DNA from: Tanypteryx hageni
Lineage: Eukaryota > Arthropoda > Insecta > Odonata > Petaluridae
Length of the DNA: 64,000 nt
Assembly: GCA_028673005.1 (NCBI GenBank)
Contig: CM054116.1
Location: 26,761,840 to 26,825,839 of the forward strand
Reading direction: 5' to 3'
Positions 42,234-54,522 of this stretch are shown in pieces. Made by a program: the position numbers and the translations under genes. Position 1 is the first letter of the stretch. The number at the start of each line of letters is the position of its first letter. The notes beneath the pieces were generated by a model. That model was not told the origin of the DNA. It did not search any database and worked only from the letters and a program-made list of their open reading frames with translations.

Positions 42234-42520
42234 GGTATACACAATTGTCATATTAATAGATAACCAAATTAGCATGTTTCAACTGGGTCGACTAAACAGG
42301 GCTGCCCCAACATCAAGGTTAGGATTTTTCTGTAACTGAATTTGGGAGGTATTGGCTGAACCGATTGCAAAGAAATTTCATGTGTAGGATGAGTACAGAA
42401 TGGCAATACAAAACATTTAGAACGTATCTAAAAAGCTGGGCTACCGTAATACAAGGAAGAGAAATTTTTCTTTATACATGTATTTGTATAGAACATGCTA
42501 AACCGATTTCAGCCAATATT
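42234..42520. repeat. Diverged tandem repeat array, right part
   Basis: This continues the 39060-39673 array: GGGCTGCCCCAACATCAAGG, then ATTGGCTGAACCGATT, then a GGGCTACCGTAATACAAGGA copy. The order of segments matches the left part, consistent with one array split by an insertion. Confidence 0.55.
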
Positions 42521-42964
42521 GTTTTATTAAATAATATAAATAAACTCCTGATGCTATTTTCTGATTTTAAAGGAATTACATTATACTACGGCAAATTTGA
42601 TGAAAAGCACTTCTCTATCACAGGATACCCTTGTACAGCCCTACTTGTTTTGTTCGCTGTTTCTGATGGTACAGCAGATCATATGTTCAAACTTTTCACA
42701 AATTTTCAATCAGTTTTTGTCCTTCATGTGTTTTTTTCATTGTAAGCTTCGTGTAAATGCCTGAGTCTAACTTTGCCAGCAATCCTGGCAGCCTCTTTCT
42801 TGAAATGTTGAATAATTGGGGGAAATCAAATATAATCTTAAAATATGAGCAAACATGAATCAAACAACAGAACAAGTGGTAAGAATAAGAATCTTAATTT
42901 CTTTCTACGTGAAATGGTGTAAATCTTGAGTGAAAGTCTCAATTGTAAGATATTTAAAAATATT

Positions 42965-43255
42965 ACATAAGGTCTACACCAAACTATGGTCTGTGAAGGG
43001 TTTTTGTGCATTCTGCAAAGCTATCATGATAAAGCAACCTGAAAAATTAACACATTCATACATTTTTATGAAACTTTTTGGTAGTAAAACTTTTAATATT
43101 GAATGTTAATCATAAAAACCTTATTTAGACTTCATTTTCACTTATATGGCACCTCAAATCCGCCCCACTGAAGAATTGGCATCTTCTAATGCGACCCACC
43201 AAAGGATTTGAACTGTTGATGCAGCCTCCCATTTAGAAAAATTTGGGCTCCATTG
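42965..43255 (+). mobile_element. Non-autonomous hAT MITE (copy 2)
   Basis: The body matches the reverse complement of 11728-12012, including the AAAACTTTTAATATTGAA and CACTTATATGGCACCTCA blocks. Both ends are decayed. Confidence 0.6.
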
Positions 43256-44076
43256 GTCTCCACATTGTATTCCAGCCAATCACATATTAATCAAATGCAA
43301 AAATGAAAACTATCTCACTATTGAACCCATGCCTTTTCCGGAAATAACCATCCACTTAAAACCTGCAAGAGTTTGCACTGAGTATTCTGCTGAAAGATTG
43401 GTCGAAATTGAACTGACCATTCTCAGTTTGTGTTTATACTGGAAGGTGACATCACTCGAGGCTTCGTATGCAGGCAGGCAGAGACAGTGGTTATAATGTA
43501 CTAGTCAATGGTACTTGCACTCTGCAAGCATTTCAGATCACTTTGTTTATTTTTGCTCAGTGGGCAGTGCGTGCTTGATTTCAACAACTATGCATTAAAT
43601 CTCTGCTCTGTCCTTCAGAAATCATATGTTGCTTTTCTTTGCCCTTATATAATCTGTAAGGTATCGATTACAAAGTTTATTCAGGTAGAGGATAACATTT
43701 GCTACAAAAACATCTATTACTGCACATAACTATGACATAGTTTCCGAGAAAAATTATTAGTGTAAAATTGCATAATAATCCTATTTTACTTTCCCTTGCC
43801 CTTATATGATCTATAAGGTATCGATTAAAAAATTTATTCAGCTAGAGGACAACGTTTGCTACAAAAAAGTCCAGGACAGAATGTATCTACGACTTATAGT
43901 TTCTTAGATAAAAATTATTAAATTGTAATGTACAAATGGAATAAAAAGTACTAAAAATTAACATTTTTGAAATTTTCGTTTTTTCTGTTTGGTTGTGACA
44001 AAAAACCTATAATCCTGCCAAATTTCAAGTCTCTAGCTTATCTGCAAATGCCTAAGCGTTAGTATCCTCATATATA
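43256..44076. other. Spacer with a diverged 155-bp tandem duplication
   Basis: The two copies are about 43640-43790 and 43797-43940, sharing GCCCTTATAT(A/G)ATCT, then TAAGGTATCGATTA and a GAGGA(T/C)AAC segment. No gene recognised. Confidence 0.6.
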
Positions 44077-44967
44077 CAGGGTGTCCGAGAGAGGCGTGAA
44101 AAAAAAGAAAAATTTGCATATGGAAAAATATGTATTACACACACATGAATCTGACCAATCAGTAGTACAAGTCTCCAAGTTTTTTATCATCTGCTACATT
44201 TCAATATGACACCATTCGTAGCTTGACACGTCGAAATGATATTCAGTCTTGTGCCATGTATTCACAAGCATAGCATCTGTCACTGTTGCAATCGCCTCTC
44301 AGATGCGATGTGGCAGTGTTGGAAGGTCGGAATTTTCTCTTGGTAGACGATGTTCTTCACATGCCTCCAGAGAAAAAAATCCAGCGGTGCTAGGTCTGGT
44401 GGCCATGTGACCACCCTGCCTAGTCCTACCCATTTGTCTAAAAACTCACAGACAATGTGTCTAAATTGTGGCGATGCACCATCATGGTGTATCCATGCCT
44501 CCAGAGGTAATTGTGGGAGAGTGTACAGTTCTAACATGTCCAGGTTTGAATGACCTGTCATGGTAGCTTCCAAAATAAGGAATGGTCCAATGATGTGATC
44601 TTTCATCATGCCACATCACGCATTCACTTTTGGCATGTCCCTCTGATGTTTGATGAGGTGGCTTACTACCCCAGATTCTGCAGTTATGCCTATTCACGAT
44701 ACCATTAAAATGGAATGTTTCCTTATGAGAAAAGCATACAGAGGAAACCCTCATCACTCAATTTTATGAAGCATTTGTTAACAAAAACTGTCGCCATGAC
44801 TAGGTGCAGCAATTCATGGAAATGATGCATGCGGTGTAGGTAAACCATTGATACCAATTTAAAAAACTTGGAGCTGTATGCTACTGATTGGTCAGATGCC
44901 TTTCTCTGTGTATTATTTATTTTTGTGAGAATTTTTCTTTTTTTTCACACCTTTTTCGGAAACCAAT
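44077..44967 (-). mobile_element. mariner-like element, decayed
   Basis: Left end CAGGGTGTCCGAGAGAGGCG, preceded by TA (44075-44076). The right end, inverted, reads GGTTTCCGAAAAAGGTGTGA and abuts TA (44968-44969). Both ends have a long A/T run next to the terminus. The minus-strand frame 44609-44280 reads WIHHDGASPQFRHIVCEFLD, then WPPDLAPLDFFLWRHVKNIV. These are the second and third Asp regions of a Tc1/mariner (IS630-type) transposase. The N-terminal half is missing. Confidence 0.75.
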
Positions 44968-44969
44968 TA

Positions 44970-45917
44970 CAGTAAAACCTCAATTATCTGACTCGTTTAT
45001 CTGACTTTCTGTTTAACTGGCCAAAAAATAGCTGAGCTGTCTAACCATAGTCGGAAAGCATATGTCGGTTGCATCCACTGAAAGTGATTCATGCAGTAGA
45101 TCCTTGGGAGTCAGTTCACATGAGAGAGCACCAAACATGATTTACGAGAGAGCTCATTTCCGCTAATTATTTAATCTAATAAAATAAAATTGATTAAATA
45201 TTCATTAAATGCCTTCTAATCAAAACAAGTTTAACAGTTCACATAAGGCTTTTTTTAAATCTAGAAGAAAATCTCCTGGAATTAACTTCTTATGAAGTGG
45301 CAACCTTACTGACAGTTGGTTCACTTGGGAGACCACTTACAATTTAGGTTTAATGTTTTTGTTAATAATATTTTACTGTAAGTTTTGCCGATCTTAGGGT
45401 TTGCCGAAGACTCGTTGAGGAAATGCAGGGAAATAACCACCCATTGATCAATTTAGCTCATTTTATTGGTAGGCCTAGCACAACCAAGCTCCCACAGTCC
45501 TTACCCGATACCAACTGTTCAAGCGTCCCAACTTGCTACCTGCATCTCACTCTCCGCATCACCATGTGACCACCCATGGCTGTGACTCATTCGCCGACTC
45601 CTGTTGCCCCACAGAGTGCAAAGGGCACAGTCCGGTTCTTGCTGGCAGTACATTCCCGGTGCTAGAGCAGATGGGACGGGTAGGCGGGATGAGGTGCTGC
45701 AAAGTCGGCACCAGAAAAATGAAGGGAAGGGTGGAGGGATTTGGACACTTACATTACTATACTATTTTTTATTTTAAATTTCACTGTAAAAAGGCCTGAT
45801 ATGTATGTGAAATACTTAAATAAATACATAATGTTCCTAAATGAGCATTGTTTCATTTACGAATTATCAGACTTTTCGGTGAATCTGACGATCCTTCTCC
45901 CTATATAGGCTGGATAA
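44970..45917. mobile_element. pogo-type element abutting the mariner
   Basis: It begins CAGTAAAACCTCAATTATCT right after the TA shared with the mariner. The interior near 45000-45050 has the TTATCTGACT repeats seen in such termini. The right end is uncertain: an ATTATCAGAC...GGATAATGG stretch at 45865-45917 is its decayed counterpart at best. No transposase frame is recognised. Confidence 0.45.
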
Positions 45918-46506
45918 TGGATGTGTTACCAAAGGTGTAACTTCAGTTTTGAAGCCCCAAGGCAAAGGATTAAAATGAGGTCCCCCATAACAAAATTAAA
46001 TAAAAATAAATATGTACATGTGATATAAATTTTTATTTAACATTCTAACACTTGCAATGCGGCATGACTGGAATTCCCGCCATGAGGGTTCCTATCCCGT
46101 GATGCATGACTGGAATTCATGTCGTTGTGCTACATCTGGTTCTAATGGTCCAGGTGGGGGACCCTCATGCCTTAGCGTTCTTTTTTTTTGCCTCTAGCCA
46201 TCAGTTTGGTTCACACCTCGGTTTGGGCAAGGTCAGTTTCACAGTGATTTTTTTCATCGGATATACATTGGATTTTGTTGGTGGTTAGTAATCACTCATA
46301 ATCATGTAATCATATTAAATCATTTAATTATTATGTTTTATTATGTGTTTGATTACTTTCTTCATATTTACGGATTTATTTAAGTATTTATCAGTGAAAC
46401 CAAATTATGTCAGCGAAAAAATATCAAGTTTTCTGCAAAACGTTTGTTTTCATACTTATTTATATTGTAGTATCGGGATACATTGTCCTAAACATCCTAC
46501 TTGTAA
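45918..46506. other. Spacer
   Basis: No gene recognised. The stretch 46055-46130 repeats a GCATGACTGGAATTC segment twice. Confidence 0.5.
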
Positions 46507-46591
46507 TTGATGGAATAGAGCGATCCGAAGATCCTATGCCGACAGGCATAAGCTGTAAAGTTGGGAATAATTTTGAAACGAGAAAAATGTC

Positions 46592-46663
46592 TGCTATGAC
46601 TGGGAATCAAACCCGGGTCTTCCACTTGCCGGGCAGATATTCTACCACTGAACTATCATAGCA
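46592..46663 (-). tRNA. tRNA-like unit 1 (pseudogene or repeat-borne)
   Basis: It has the same cloverleaf as unit 2 with a few changes (T arm CCGGG...). The D-arm text GTTCAGTGGTAGAAT is that of eukaryotic tRNA-Gly, while the anticodon position reads GGC. Judged a repeat-borne pseudogene. Confidence 0.4.
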
Positions 46664-46898
46664 TATCAATTTTCTCGTTTCTGAAAATGGATGCTTTCTC
46701 GGTTGGGGTGGAACTAGCCAAGCTAGTATCAGACTGCCCCAATGGATGTCCTCGAAGACATACATCAAAGAAAACTCCTCCCTCTCAAATGGTGAGATTG
46801 CCAAACAAGAAATTGATGGAATAAAGTGATCCGAAGATCTTATGCAGACAGGCATAAGCTGTAAAGTTGAGAATAATTTTGAAACAGGAAAATTAATC

Positions 46899-46970
46899 TG
46901 CTATGATAGTTCAGTGGTAGAATATCTGCCCGGCAAGTGGAAGATCCGGGTTCGATTCCCGGTCATAGCA
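46899..46970 (+). tRNA. tRNA-like unit 2, intact cloverleaf, anticodon GGC
   Basis: All four arms pair: acceptor GCTATGA/TCATAGC, D arm GTTC/GAAT, anticodon stem TCTGC/GTGGA (two G-T pairs), T arm CCGGG/CCCGG with TTCGATT loop. The A box and B box (GGTTCGATTCC) are good. The anticodon loop CCGGCAA gives GGC (Ala by code), but base 33 is C instead of the invariant U and there is no G3-U70 pair. The body is tRNA-Gly-like. Decoding is therefore doubtful, although transcription by polymerase III is plausible. Confidence 0.5.
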
Positions 46971-47200
46971 GACTTTTTTGTTTCAAAATTATTCCCAACT
47001 TCACAGCTTATGCCTCTCTGTATAGGATCTTCAGATCGCTTTATTCCATCAATTTCTTGCTTGGCAATCTCACCATTTGAGAGGGAGGAGTTTTCTTCAA
47101 TGTATCTCTTGAGGAAATCCGTTGGGGCAGTTTGATACTAGCTTGGCTAGTTCTGTCCCAAACAAGAAAACATCCATGTTCAGAAACGAGAAAATTGATC

Positions 47201-47272
47201 TGCTATGATAGTTCAGTGGTAGAATATCTGCCCGGCAAGTGGAAGACCTGGGCTTGATTCCCAGTCATAAAA
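47201..47272 (+). tRNA. tRNA-like unit 3, acceptor stem decayed
   Basis: It matches unit 2 except for a changed T arm (CTGGG/CCCAG, still pairing) and a mutated 3' acceptor (TCATAAA). Anticodon GGC again. The compensating T-arm change may be chance. Confidence 0.4.
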
Positions 47273-47725
47273 GACTTTTCTCGTTTCAAAATTATTCCCA
47301 ATTCTACTTGTAAGAAATACTTGGAAAGTTATGAATAATGTAACATAATCTAATGAAAAACATTGATAATTTAATTCAGTCACCTGTAAGAAACTGGATT
47401 TTGTAGCCTCATTGAAAGGGTTAAATACATAACAAAAATATATACCTACTATATTCGAATTGGATATTTATTTACATTGCACATACACAAAAGATTTTAA
47501 TTAATAATATCAATAAAGTAAAAGAATTTTCATTTACATTTTTTTATATTGAAAACGAATTATATTTTTACAGGCTTAGGTTTGCTATAAGACACCCATG
47601 ACCGCTGCTGCCCCACACCCAAGGCTTAAAGAAGCCGGGGGTTTAAGGGGATGGCAGCCCCCTTTATAATAGACAGAAATGTACAAATTAAACAAGTTAA
47701 GTGGTAAGGGGTTGGATTCGATTTA

Positions 47726-48918
47726 CTGTATTTCTCCGCATATAAGACGCACTTTTATTCCAGAATAATTACCCCCAAAATCAGGCTGTCTTATATGCCG
47801 AAGGTGAGATTAATAACGTTCTCAATACTGACACTAACTAGCACACTTATCCCAAAAATGGAATAAATGGCAGTCATTCATTGCAAAAACAAAATTTACA
47901 TTAATAATTAATGAAAAATTTGTTAATATTTACAGTAATACCTTATGCAAGTTGAATTCCAAGGATGAATTTTCATTATTACACTTTAATACATGTTCTC
48001 TCACAGTGATTACAATTTCGACACATTTGCGATGTTTTAGTTCCTAATGAGCCTGTTGAATAGCACGATTAATGTCACGGAAGAGTAGAATTAGTGTAGA
48101 TGCCATAAATATTTTATACGTATCTAGGATAAATAAAGTTGTGTATTGAGATCGCAATGTCTACAAAAGTGAAAAGATATGCCTACGCTATTAGTTATAA
48201 ACTTCAGGTGATTCAATATGCAAAAAACCCTTTGAAACAAATTAGCAGCATGTCATTTTGGTCCACCTCCCACAGAAAAAAATTATCCGCGATTGGAGAA
48301 AACGAGGAAAAACTGAAGCTGATGGGATAAGAGAAACAGTCTTCGTAAGGTTGGTCTTAAATGGCCACAACTAGAGAAGGAAGTGATGGATAATAGAACA
48401 GAGGAAGTTTGGTATTGCTGTATCGACCAAAATCGTTTTGTACAATGCAAAAAGAGTTGCAGAAGAAAAAGGACTAGTTGAGCGTACATATCATTATTAC
48501 ATCTGCATTCCATTTATTATTTATCCCATTAAATTAAAATATCATCATGAACTCAAGTTTAAGTAAGTACTAGCGGTAAAGGGTATTTATACGTGCAACG
48601 TGTGTGGTGCACTCCAACAACTTTAATTAATATGACTGCCAAGTTCACGCAGGACACATTTAGCTATACAAGTATCGAAGCAATTATTTATGATTTAAAT
48701 CATCCCTATTTATTTTACGAATGAAGTTTATCTACAACGTTATATTTAACTGTTATCACGCTGGAATATTTTCTGTAAATGTTGCTGGATATGGACTTAA
48801 TCACGGCTAGAAATGATACTTGACATGGCCCTTCGTAAATGCCTTGGTAAACCAAAACTTTTTTCCTGAAAAATCTTCTAAACAAACCAGGGTGCATCTT
48901 ATTTGCCGCGAAATAGAG
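47726..48918 (+). mobile_element. pogo element with transposase N-terminus, TA-flanked
   Basis: Ends CTGTATTTCTCCGCATATAA and, inverted, CTCTATTTCGCGGCAAATAA, both followed by GA(C/T)GCAC. TA lies on both sides (47724-47725 and 48919-48920). The coding remnant at 48157-48485 begins MSTKVKRYAYAISYKLQVIQ (CENP-B-type HTH). After frameshifts it gives KVGLKWPQLEKEVMD and FGIAVSTKIVLYNAKRVAEE then KGL, the second DNA-binding helix bundle of pogo transposases. The DDE catalytic domain is missing. Confidence 0.82.
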
Positions 48919-48926
48919 TATATCCT

Positions 48927-49100
48927 CCCCCTGTGTTGGGTTAAGTGGTTGGGGGTTGGACTCATTCTATTTCTTCCTCCTGGGTTGGGTTAAATGATTG
49001 GATTCATTCCATTTACCTTCCCCGGGTTGGGCTAAGTGGTTGGGGATTGGATTCTTTCCATTTTTGTCCCCTGGGTTGAGTTTAAGTAGTTGGAGGTTGC
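48927..49100 (+). repeat. Minisatellite, about 55-bp unit, 3 to 4 copies
   Basis: The phrase (C)CTGGGTTGGGTTAAGTGGTTGG followed by GG(A)TTGGA(C/T)TC(A/T)TTC recurs with variation near 48935, 48979, 49022 and 49070. Confidence 0.75.
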
Positions 49101-49166
49101 AATAGTTAATTTTTTGTATTTGTAACACAGGTGGTGCTGCGGTTGTGGGTGTCTTATATCAGACCT

Positions 49167-52100
49167 GTTCCCATATTTTGTAGCCATTTGATTTGTTTAA
49201 TTTTTAAATCCATCAAAATCATTTATTAGAGACAAAAGTGTTTCGGTGCATTTTTCAATTGCTGTTATGGCTACCATTAAATTTGTCTCCTTTTGTAGAA
49301 GTAAACAAACGACGACCGAACTCATGGTCCTTAAAGTCAAGTCGTATCAAGTACTGAATTGAATTCGATATTAGAATTGAATTTGATATATAATATTAGC
49401 ATTATTTTCTTGGCGCTGAGTTCAATACTGATTTCAGTGACTGAAGTGTCATATCATACAGCCTTAACCTTACTAATATTGTTACATTACAAGAATTAAA
49501 ATGTAACCAATATTAATTCTTGTGCATTTGAGACAGGACGAATATTTTGATATTGCAACTTCAAAGAGATACTGTTACCACACTGGGTATTTCTTAGAAT
49601 TAGGAATTAAGCATCATTCTCGACCATGAGAAAACATGCACGAAATTCAATGGACACATTACTGAACAATTTTACAGTGGCTATTCTCGGTAGGAGTATT
49701 TCATTATTTTTTGAATCCCCTTTGGAGCCTTGCAATAGTTCTGCCTCTGTATATACGTTAATAATATATCATAAGTAAGAAGCATAGGTAGTATAGATTA
49801 GATGTTTTAGAAAAGTATAGATGCCAAGCACATTCACGATGGAATGACCCACCATTGGATCATGGAGATAAGGTCAAAATGCATTACGTCAAAAATGTGT
49901 TAATGAATATTTTCATTTGCTTCAATACCTTGAAAGCTGCAAACTTGGAGAACCTTTCTCCAGTTTTATGATCTAAAAAAATGTATGAAATCCTGCCATT
50001 TGTGATTTTATTTGTAGTTAGAAATTTTTACCAATTTCATTTTTTGCTCATTAAATTTTGGGGTTATAATTAATTGAAATCAAATATTTGCCATGAATGA
50101 AAAGCAAGGAGCACCTAAGTCACCCAGATGCAATAATGGGTAAAAGATATGTTGTGAATTTAGCTGATTACACAGTTAAGTAACATTTTATGGCAGTAAA
50201 ACCCAAGTGTTAAATAAGTGGATCATCTAATGCCATAGGATTGCTGTCGATTAAACAAGTGGTTATGATTGTTGAATTGTAATTGTTTCCTTTAATTTGA
50301 TTTTATGATATTTTCAATACTATAAGTTCCTGTAGGAAAATGTTTTTTATTTCTCTGCCAACAAGTAAAAGAGTTCTTGTAGTGAAAAATATAAGGCCAT
50401 TTCAAATACTGGCAGAATTAATTCTTTTCATTCCTTAAAAACATGTCCATAAACATCTTTTCCCTTCCCTTTTGGTCTCAGCTACAGCCTGTTGCACAGT
50501 CATTTGTGTGTCTATTACCCAATGAAGAGGATATTTTCTTGTCCACTTAGTAATACTGTCTTGAGCCTGGAATCTAACACCATGACAATTAAATCCTCTC
50601 TAACATTTTGATAAGACATTTCATCAATTTTTATGATGATTTTACAAATGGAATTCCATTAACTAGAGATTTCCACATTGAAAATCAATGGGAGTGTTAC
50701 ATTTATTTCAATTCATCCAGAAAGTGAAGCACTTGATCTGCCAGTTTTTTAGTTCATTGTTTGTTGGTTCTAATTGAAAGTTTTGGTCTTTTTGTTAGAG
50801 CTTGATCTAAATGTTGCGAGTCTGACAGATTGATCTCTACAATGTAGTATGCTGTGGAAGTACAACCGGTAGTGACCTGTCTCACGCATCTCACTCCCCA
50901 CCTCCTTGCAGGGTTCTCTCCTCCTTGCCACGTCTTCAACCTCTCATTTGCACAATGCACTCCCCTCTTCCATGCAGCTCACTCCCCTCCTTACACATCC
51001 CTACCACCCTGTGCTGGGATATCAGACCGGAATCTATCGTCTTCAGCAAATTATATACAGATGTCCTCATTCCTTTTTATATAGCTACCAGCCATTGATT
51101 GAATTCCATTAATTAGGGGTATTTTTGCTAATAGTGTAGTAAATTTGTCAGATTTCTATTGCAACACCGTCAGTTTGCTCTATCAAATCCAACTGCTAGC
51201 CTCCATTCATTTATTATGAAGTACATTAATATTGATTTATGGTCTGCTGTTATAGGTGCTTGTTTTACCGAACATGTCAAACGTTCCAGAGTGATGTAAA
51301 CATAGTGTACAGCTCATGCTAATTCAATTGATGAAGATTTTGAAGCCTTTCATGAGCCACAATACTGTATTGATAATAGCCAATAAGTCCCTTAGCAAGT
51401 TGAAGTGTATTGGCAAGCACAATATATTTGGTTTGTTTCAATCTAAGGCCTTTTATACACCCAGGTATGCTATGTTTTTTTTTTAAATACACATATTTAA
51501 ATGAGTGTTGACACACCGAAGCTGTGTAAGCTGAGTAAGCTGTGGATTTTGATAACTCGAGCTCCACCAACTAAACCAGCTTTGGTTTGTAAGTTAGGGT
51601 GACCAACCGTACCAAATTTGGAGGGACAGTCCCTCCTTTTGATCACTCTTCCCACCTTGTTTAATGTCACAAGTTGTGTCCCGCTTTTTGAAAAATCTTG
51701 ATTAATATGCCAAATTGTCATTTAAATCGTCTGGTCTCACCAAGCTATCTGATATCTATTGCATCTATCTATCGAAGGCTGACTCATCAATAAATGCACC
51801 ACATACAAGCCACAGTAATCTGTCCCTCCTAATAGTCGGCAAATATTTGAATATGTCCCTTCTTGGCTTTTCTATACTCTGTTCCACCCTGAGAAGACAG
51901 TACTGAGCCTATGGCGCATGCAGTTGCCAAATTTCCTGTGAATTAGAGCCAGTGCCTGTCCCTTGAATCTTCTTGCTTGATCCAGATTCCATGCTGATTC
52001 AGATAATTTCACAACAGTTGAATTGAAATATTTTCGAACTTCTACCTATAACAAAAAATAATTTATAGGATACGCTGACTCGAAAACAAAAACATAGTTA

Positions 52101-54407
52101 ATGGAGTGTAATAACTAACTTGGAAAAAATCATGCTATGCCGATGCAATTGAAACACTTCACTTTTTCACCACAGTCACTATATTAACACAATATATATA
52201 TCACCAACAATCTGTAAGGCACACTGAATCGTAAAATTACACATCAAACAACTACTTTCTATGTACTATGGTGCGAAATTGATTCATTGTCCAACATTGG
52301 GTCCTTCATCCTTGGGAAAATTCTTCAACACGTGTCCCGTCGGGTTAGTCCCTTCCTTCCATCATAAAATGCACATTTTACAGAGGAACCAAAATGCTGG
52401 CACCTATTGACCATCTCCTTAGAAATATATGGGTGCAAACCTCTTATCTAATCACTAAAGGGTCATAAACACTCCCTATTGAGGATTTACAAATGAATTA
52501 GAGTCTGTGTTTACTTCCAACAAAGCCTCTTTCTTCATAGCTTGAGAGGTTTTTAAATTTTTTCTGCATCTCATTTCTTCAAGGTCTTTTTTGAGGCTTC
52601 AAAAGTGCTTTTGAAAATAAGGTGGAGGAACCCAAAAAACAGCACTGTGAAGTGTTGTATTTTTAGCTGCCCATATATATGGAGTTTACATAATTATCCT
52701 TTGGTTATAATCATACTTGCATTCTTTAAAACGTGACATTTTGTGAAAATTCGTTAAGCAAGGGAGTTTTCCCACAATATAAAGCTAAAACAAAAAAAAT
52801 ATGTTTTTATGAACCCTGAACAAGGTCTTACATAATCTTTTTTAGAAAGATCTTTTGATTTTGTTCCAGATTCGAATACTAATTTTCATGGAATCCAATT
52901 TTTTATTTATTCATTGATTTTAAATTAATTCATTAGCCAAAACATACCTAATGCATTGTAAATAAGCTTTATATTACAATTTTACATTTATACGTTCATT
53001 TGTATAACATTTATTATTACAAATGTCAATGCATGATCGAAAATGTATAAATGGACAAACTTTTTATATAAATTTGGCATTATTTTCTAATGAAATTATT
53101 AAAATGACCAAGATTCAGCTTTTATTAGTTAGAAAGCATGGAAATTTATTCATGATGAATGCTTCTCACTACAATTTTTATTTAATTTTGGCGGTGGGTA
53201 TCACAAAATGTGTTGGTTAGTTTTAGACGACCTTTAAAAAAGTTTGGGACTTACAACTTGTGTCTAGATTTGGCACAGTCTCGGCCGCCGGTCTGTTTCT
53301 CGGCGCTGTACCACCCTTTTGTTTAAATATCCGTATCATAAGAACTACAAATGTTATTGGATTGGGGTCTTTTCCAAAAATAAATTTCAACATTTTTGCA
53401 CATTTCGGCCACTCTCTGTGTCCTTATAAATCATTTAGGGAAAAAGTTTCCCCCAGACCAACTTTTTCATGTCCCAATAAATTATTTTGGAGAAATAACA
53501 ATGTTATTAAATTTTTAAAAGACGTTTGATTAATATTATATGTTTATCATTTATATAAATGTGATAAACAATCATTCAAGAGGCATGACAAAAAAATTGA
53601 CCCTATTGGATCAGTAGAAGCCGAGATATGACATATGTTTAAAGATAGTTAAAAACTTATCATGTTCACATTTTTAGTTTTTCTTGTTTTTAATAACTTT
53701 CTTGAATTTTTAGAAAATTAAGATATACATAATCAGGTTCAGTGTAAAATGTACTATGATTGAGCATCATAATTTTACTTAAATGACATTATCACCATAA
53801 TCACAACAAATTTGGCAACTGAGTGGGATTAGAGGACAGAGCTATAGGGAAAAGCAATGGAAAAGAGAAAGATAGTTGATAGTATGGTGTCTTATGGGCT
53901 ATTGCTAAGTGTGGAACGTGCAATAGAGATCCAGCTTATGTAGCCCCCTCCCCCCTACACTTGTACTCAAAGTGTTTTTTTTATGTGGTTGGCAGTTCTC
54001 AGTCTATTGTGCCCACAGAATGTTCGCTACATTCCCCAATCGTGCTGTATCAGCCCTTTATCTAAATAGGCTCACCCAAAGTTTTCCATCATCAGTAAAG
54101 AAACTTGCTGTTTCTTCCTCAAATTCAGCATCAGATGACCCTTATTGTCAAAATGTGAATTTTTGGCGCTCTTGACAAAAATAAAAACTGAATGCATTAT
54201 TTTTAGGTCTTGTCCGTACGTCTGTGAGTTTCATCTTCGAAACTACGAAGCAGATTTTTATGAAATTTTGCAATCTGGACTTTCGGACAAAAAAACAAGA
54301 AAATGATATACATATTCAGAAGTTTTTATAAAAATGGTTTGGTTCAAGAAATTAATTTTTAAATTCAACCAAACCTTATTAGAAATTTTATGGCATATAT
54401 GTAAGAT
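49167..54407. other. Long spacer without recognised genes
   Basis: AT-rich. A candidate MITE end, TAGGGTGACCAACCGTACC (about 51595), is followed by GTCCCTCC-type text to about 51895, but its partner end is not clear. The open frames at 50754-51112, 52270-52400 and 53260-53529 show no known motif. I see nothing else to annotate. Confidence 0.4.
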
Positions 54408-54473
54408 GATAAGACGTCCTCTTTTTAAAGATTTTGTTCTGATAAGACGTCCTCTTTTTAAAGATTTTGTCCT
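54408..54473 (+). repeat. 33-bp tandem duplication
   Basis: The unit starting GATAAGACGTCCTC occurs at 54408-54440 and 54441-54473 with one or two differences. Confidence 0.9.
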
Positions 54474-54522
54474 CTTTAAAGAAAATGCTCTTTTGAGATT
54501 TTGAAAATCTGATCACCTTACA

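Larger units (their letters stand above)
46507..47310. repeat. Large inverted repeat bearing three tRNA-like cloverleaves
   Basis: The left arm (about 46507-46885) and right arm (about 46971-47310) are imperfect reverse complements, with shared blocks such as ACTAGCCAAGCTAGTATC, CTCCTCCCTCTCAAATGG and CATAAGCTGTAAAGTTG. Tandem pieces repeat inside: TGGAATA(A/G)AG(C/T)GATCCGAAGAT occurs at 46511 and 46817. tRNA-like units sit at 46592-46663 (minus), 46899-46970 (plus, near the centre) and 47201-47272 (plus). No ORF is conserved. Confidence 0.8.
47578..49166. mobile_element. Outer element with TATAAGACACCC ends
   Basis: The segment GCTATAAGACACCCATGACC (about 47584-47603) is inverted at about 49141-49160 as GATATAAGACACCCACAACC, with further pairing outward (AGGTTT/AGGTCT) and inward. 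It encloses the pogo element below. A GGGTTGGGTTAAGTGGTTGG-type minisatellite follows on the right (48927-49100), and a single related unit lies on the left (47696-47718). Confidence 0.55.

Noticed and set aside
46899..46970. Functional tRNA gene
   Set aside because: The cloverleaf is good, but base 33 is C, the GGC anticodon is not used in eukaryotic nuclear tRNA sets, the Ala identity pair is missing, and the unit recurs inside an inverted repeat.
50754..51112. Overlapping open frames rich in Pro/Ser/His around 50.9 kb
   Set aside because: Low-complexity C/T-rich DNA with no motif, no splice sites of note and no sign of coding constraint on either strand.
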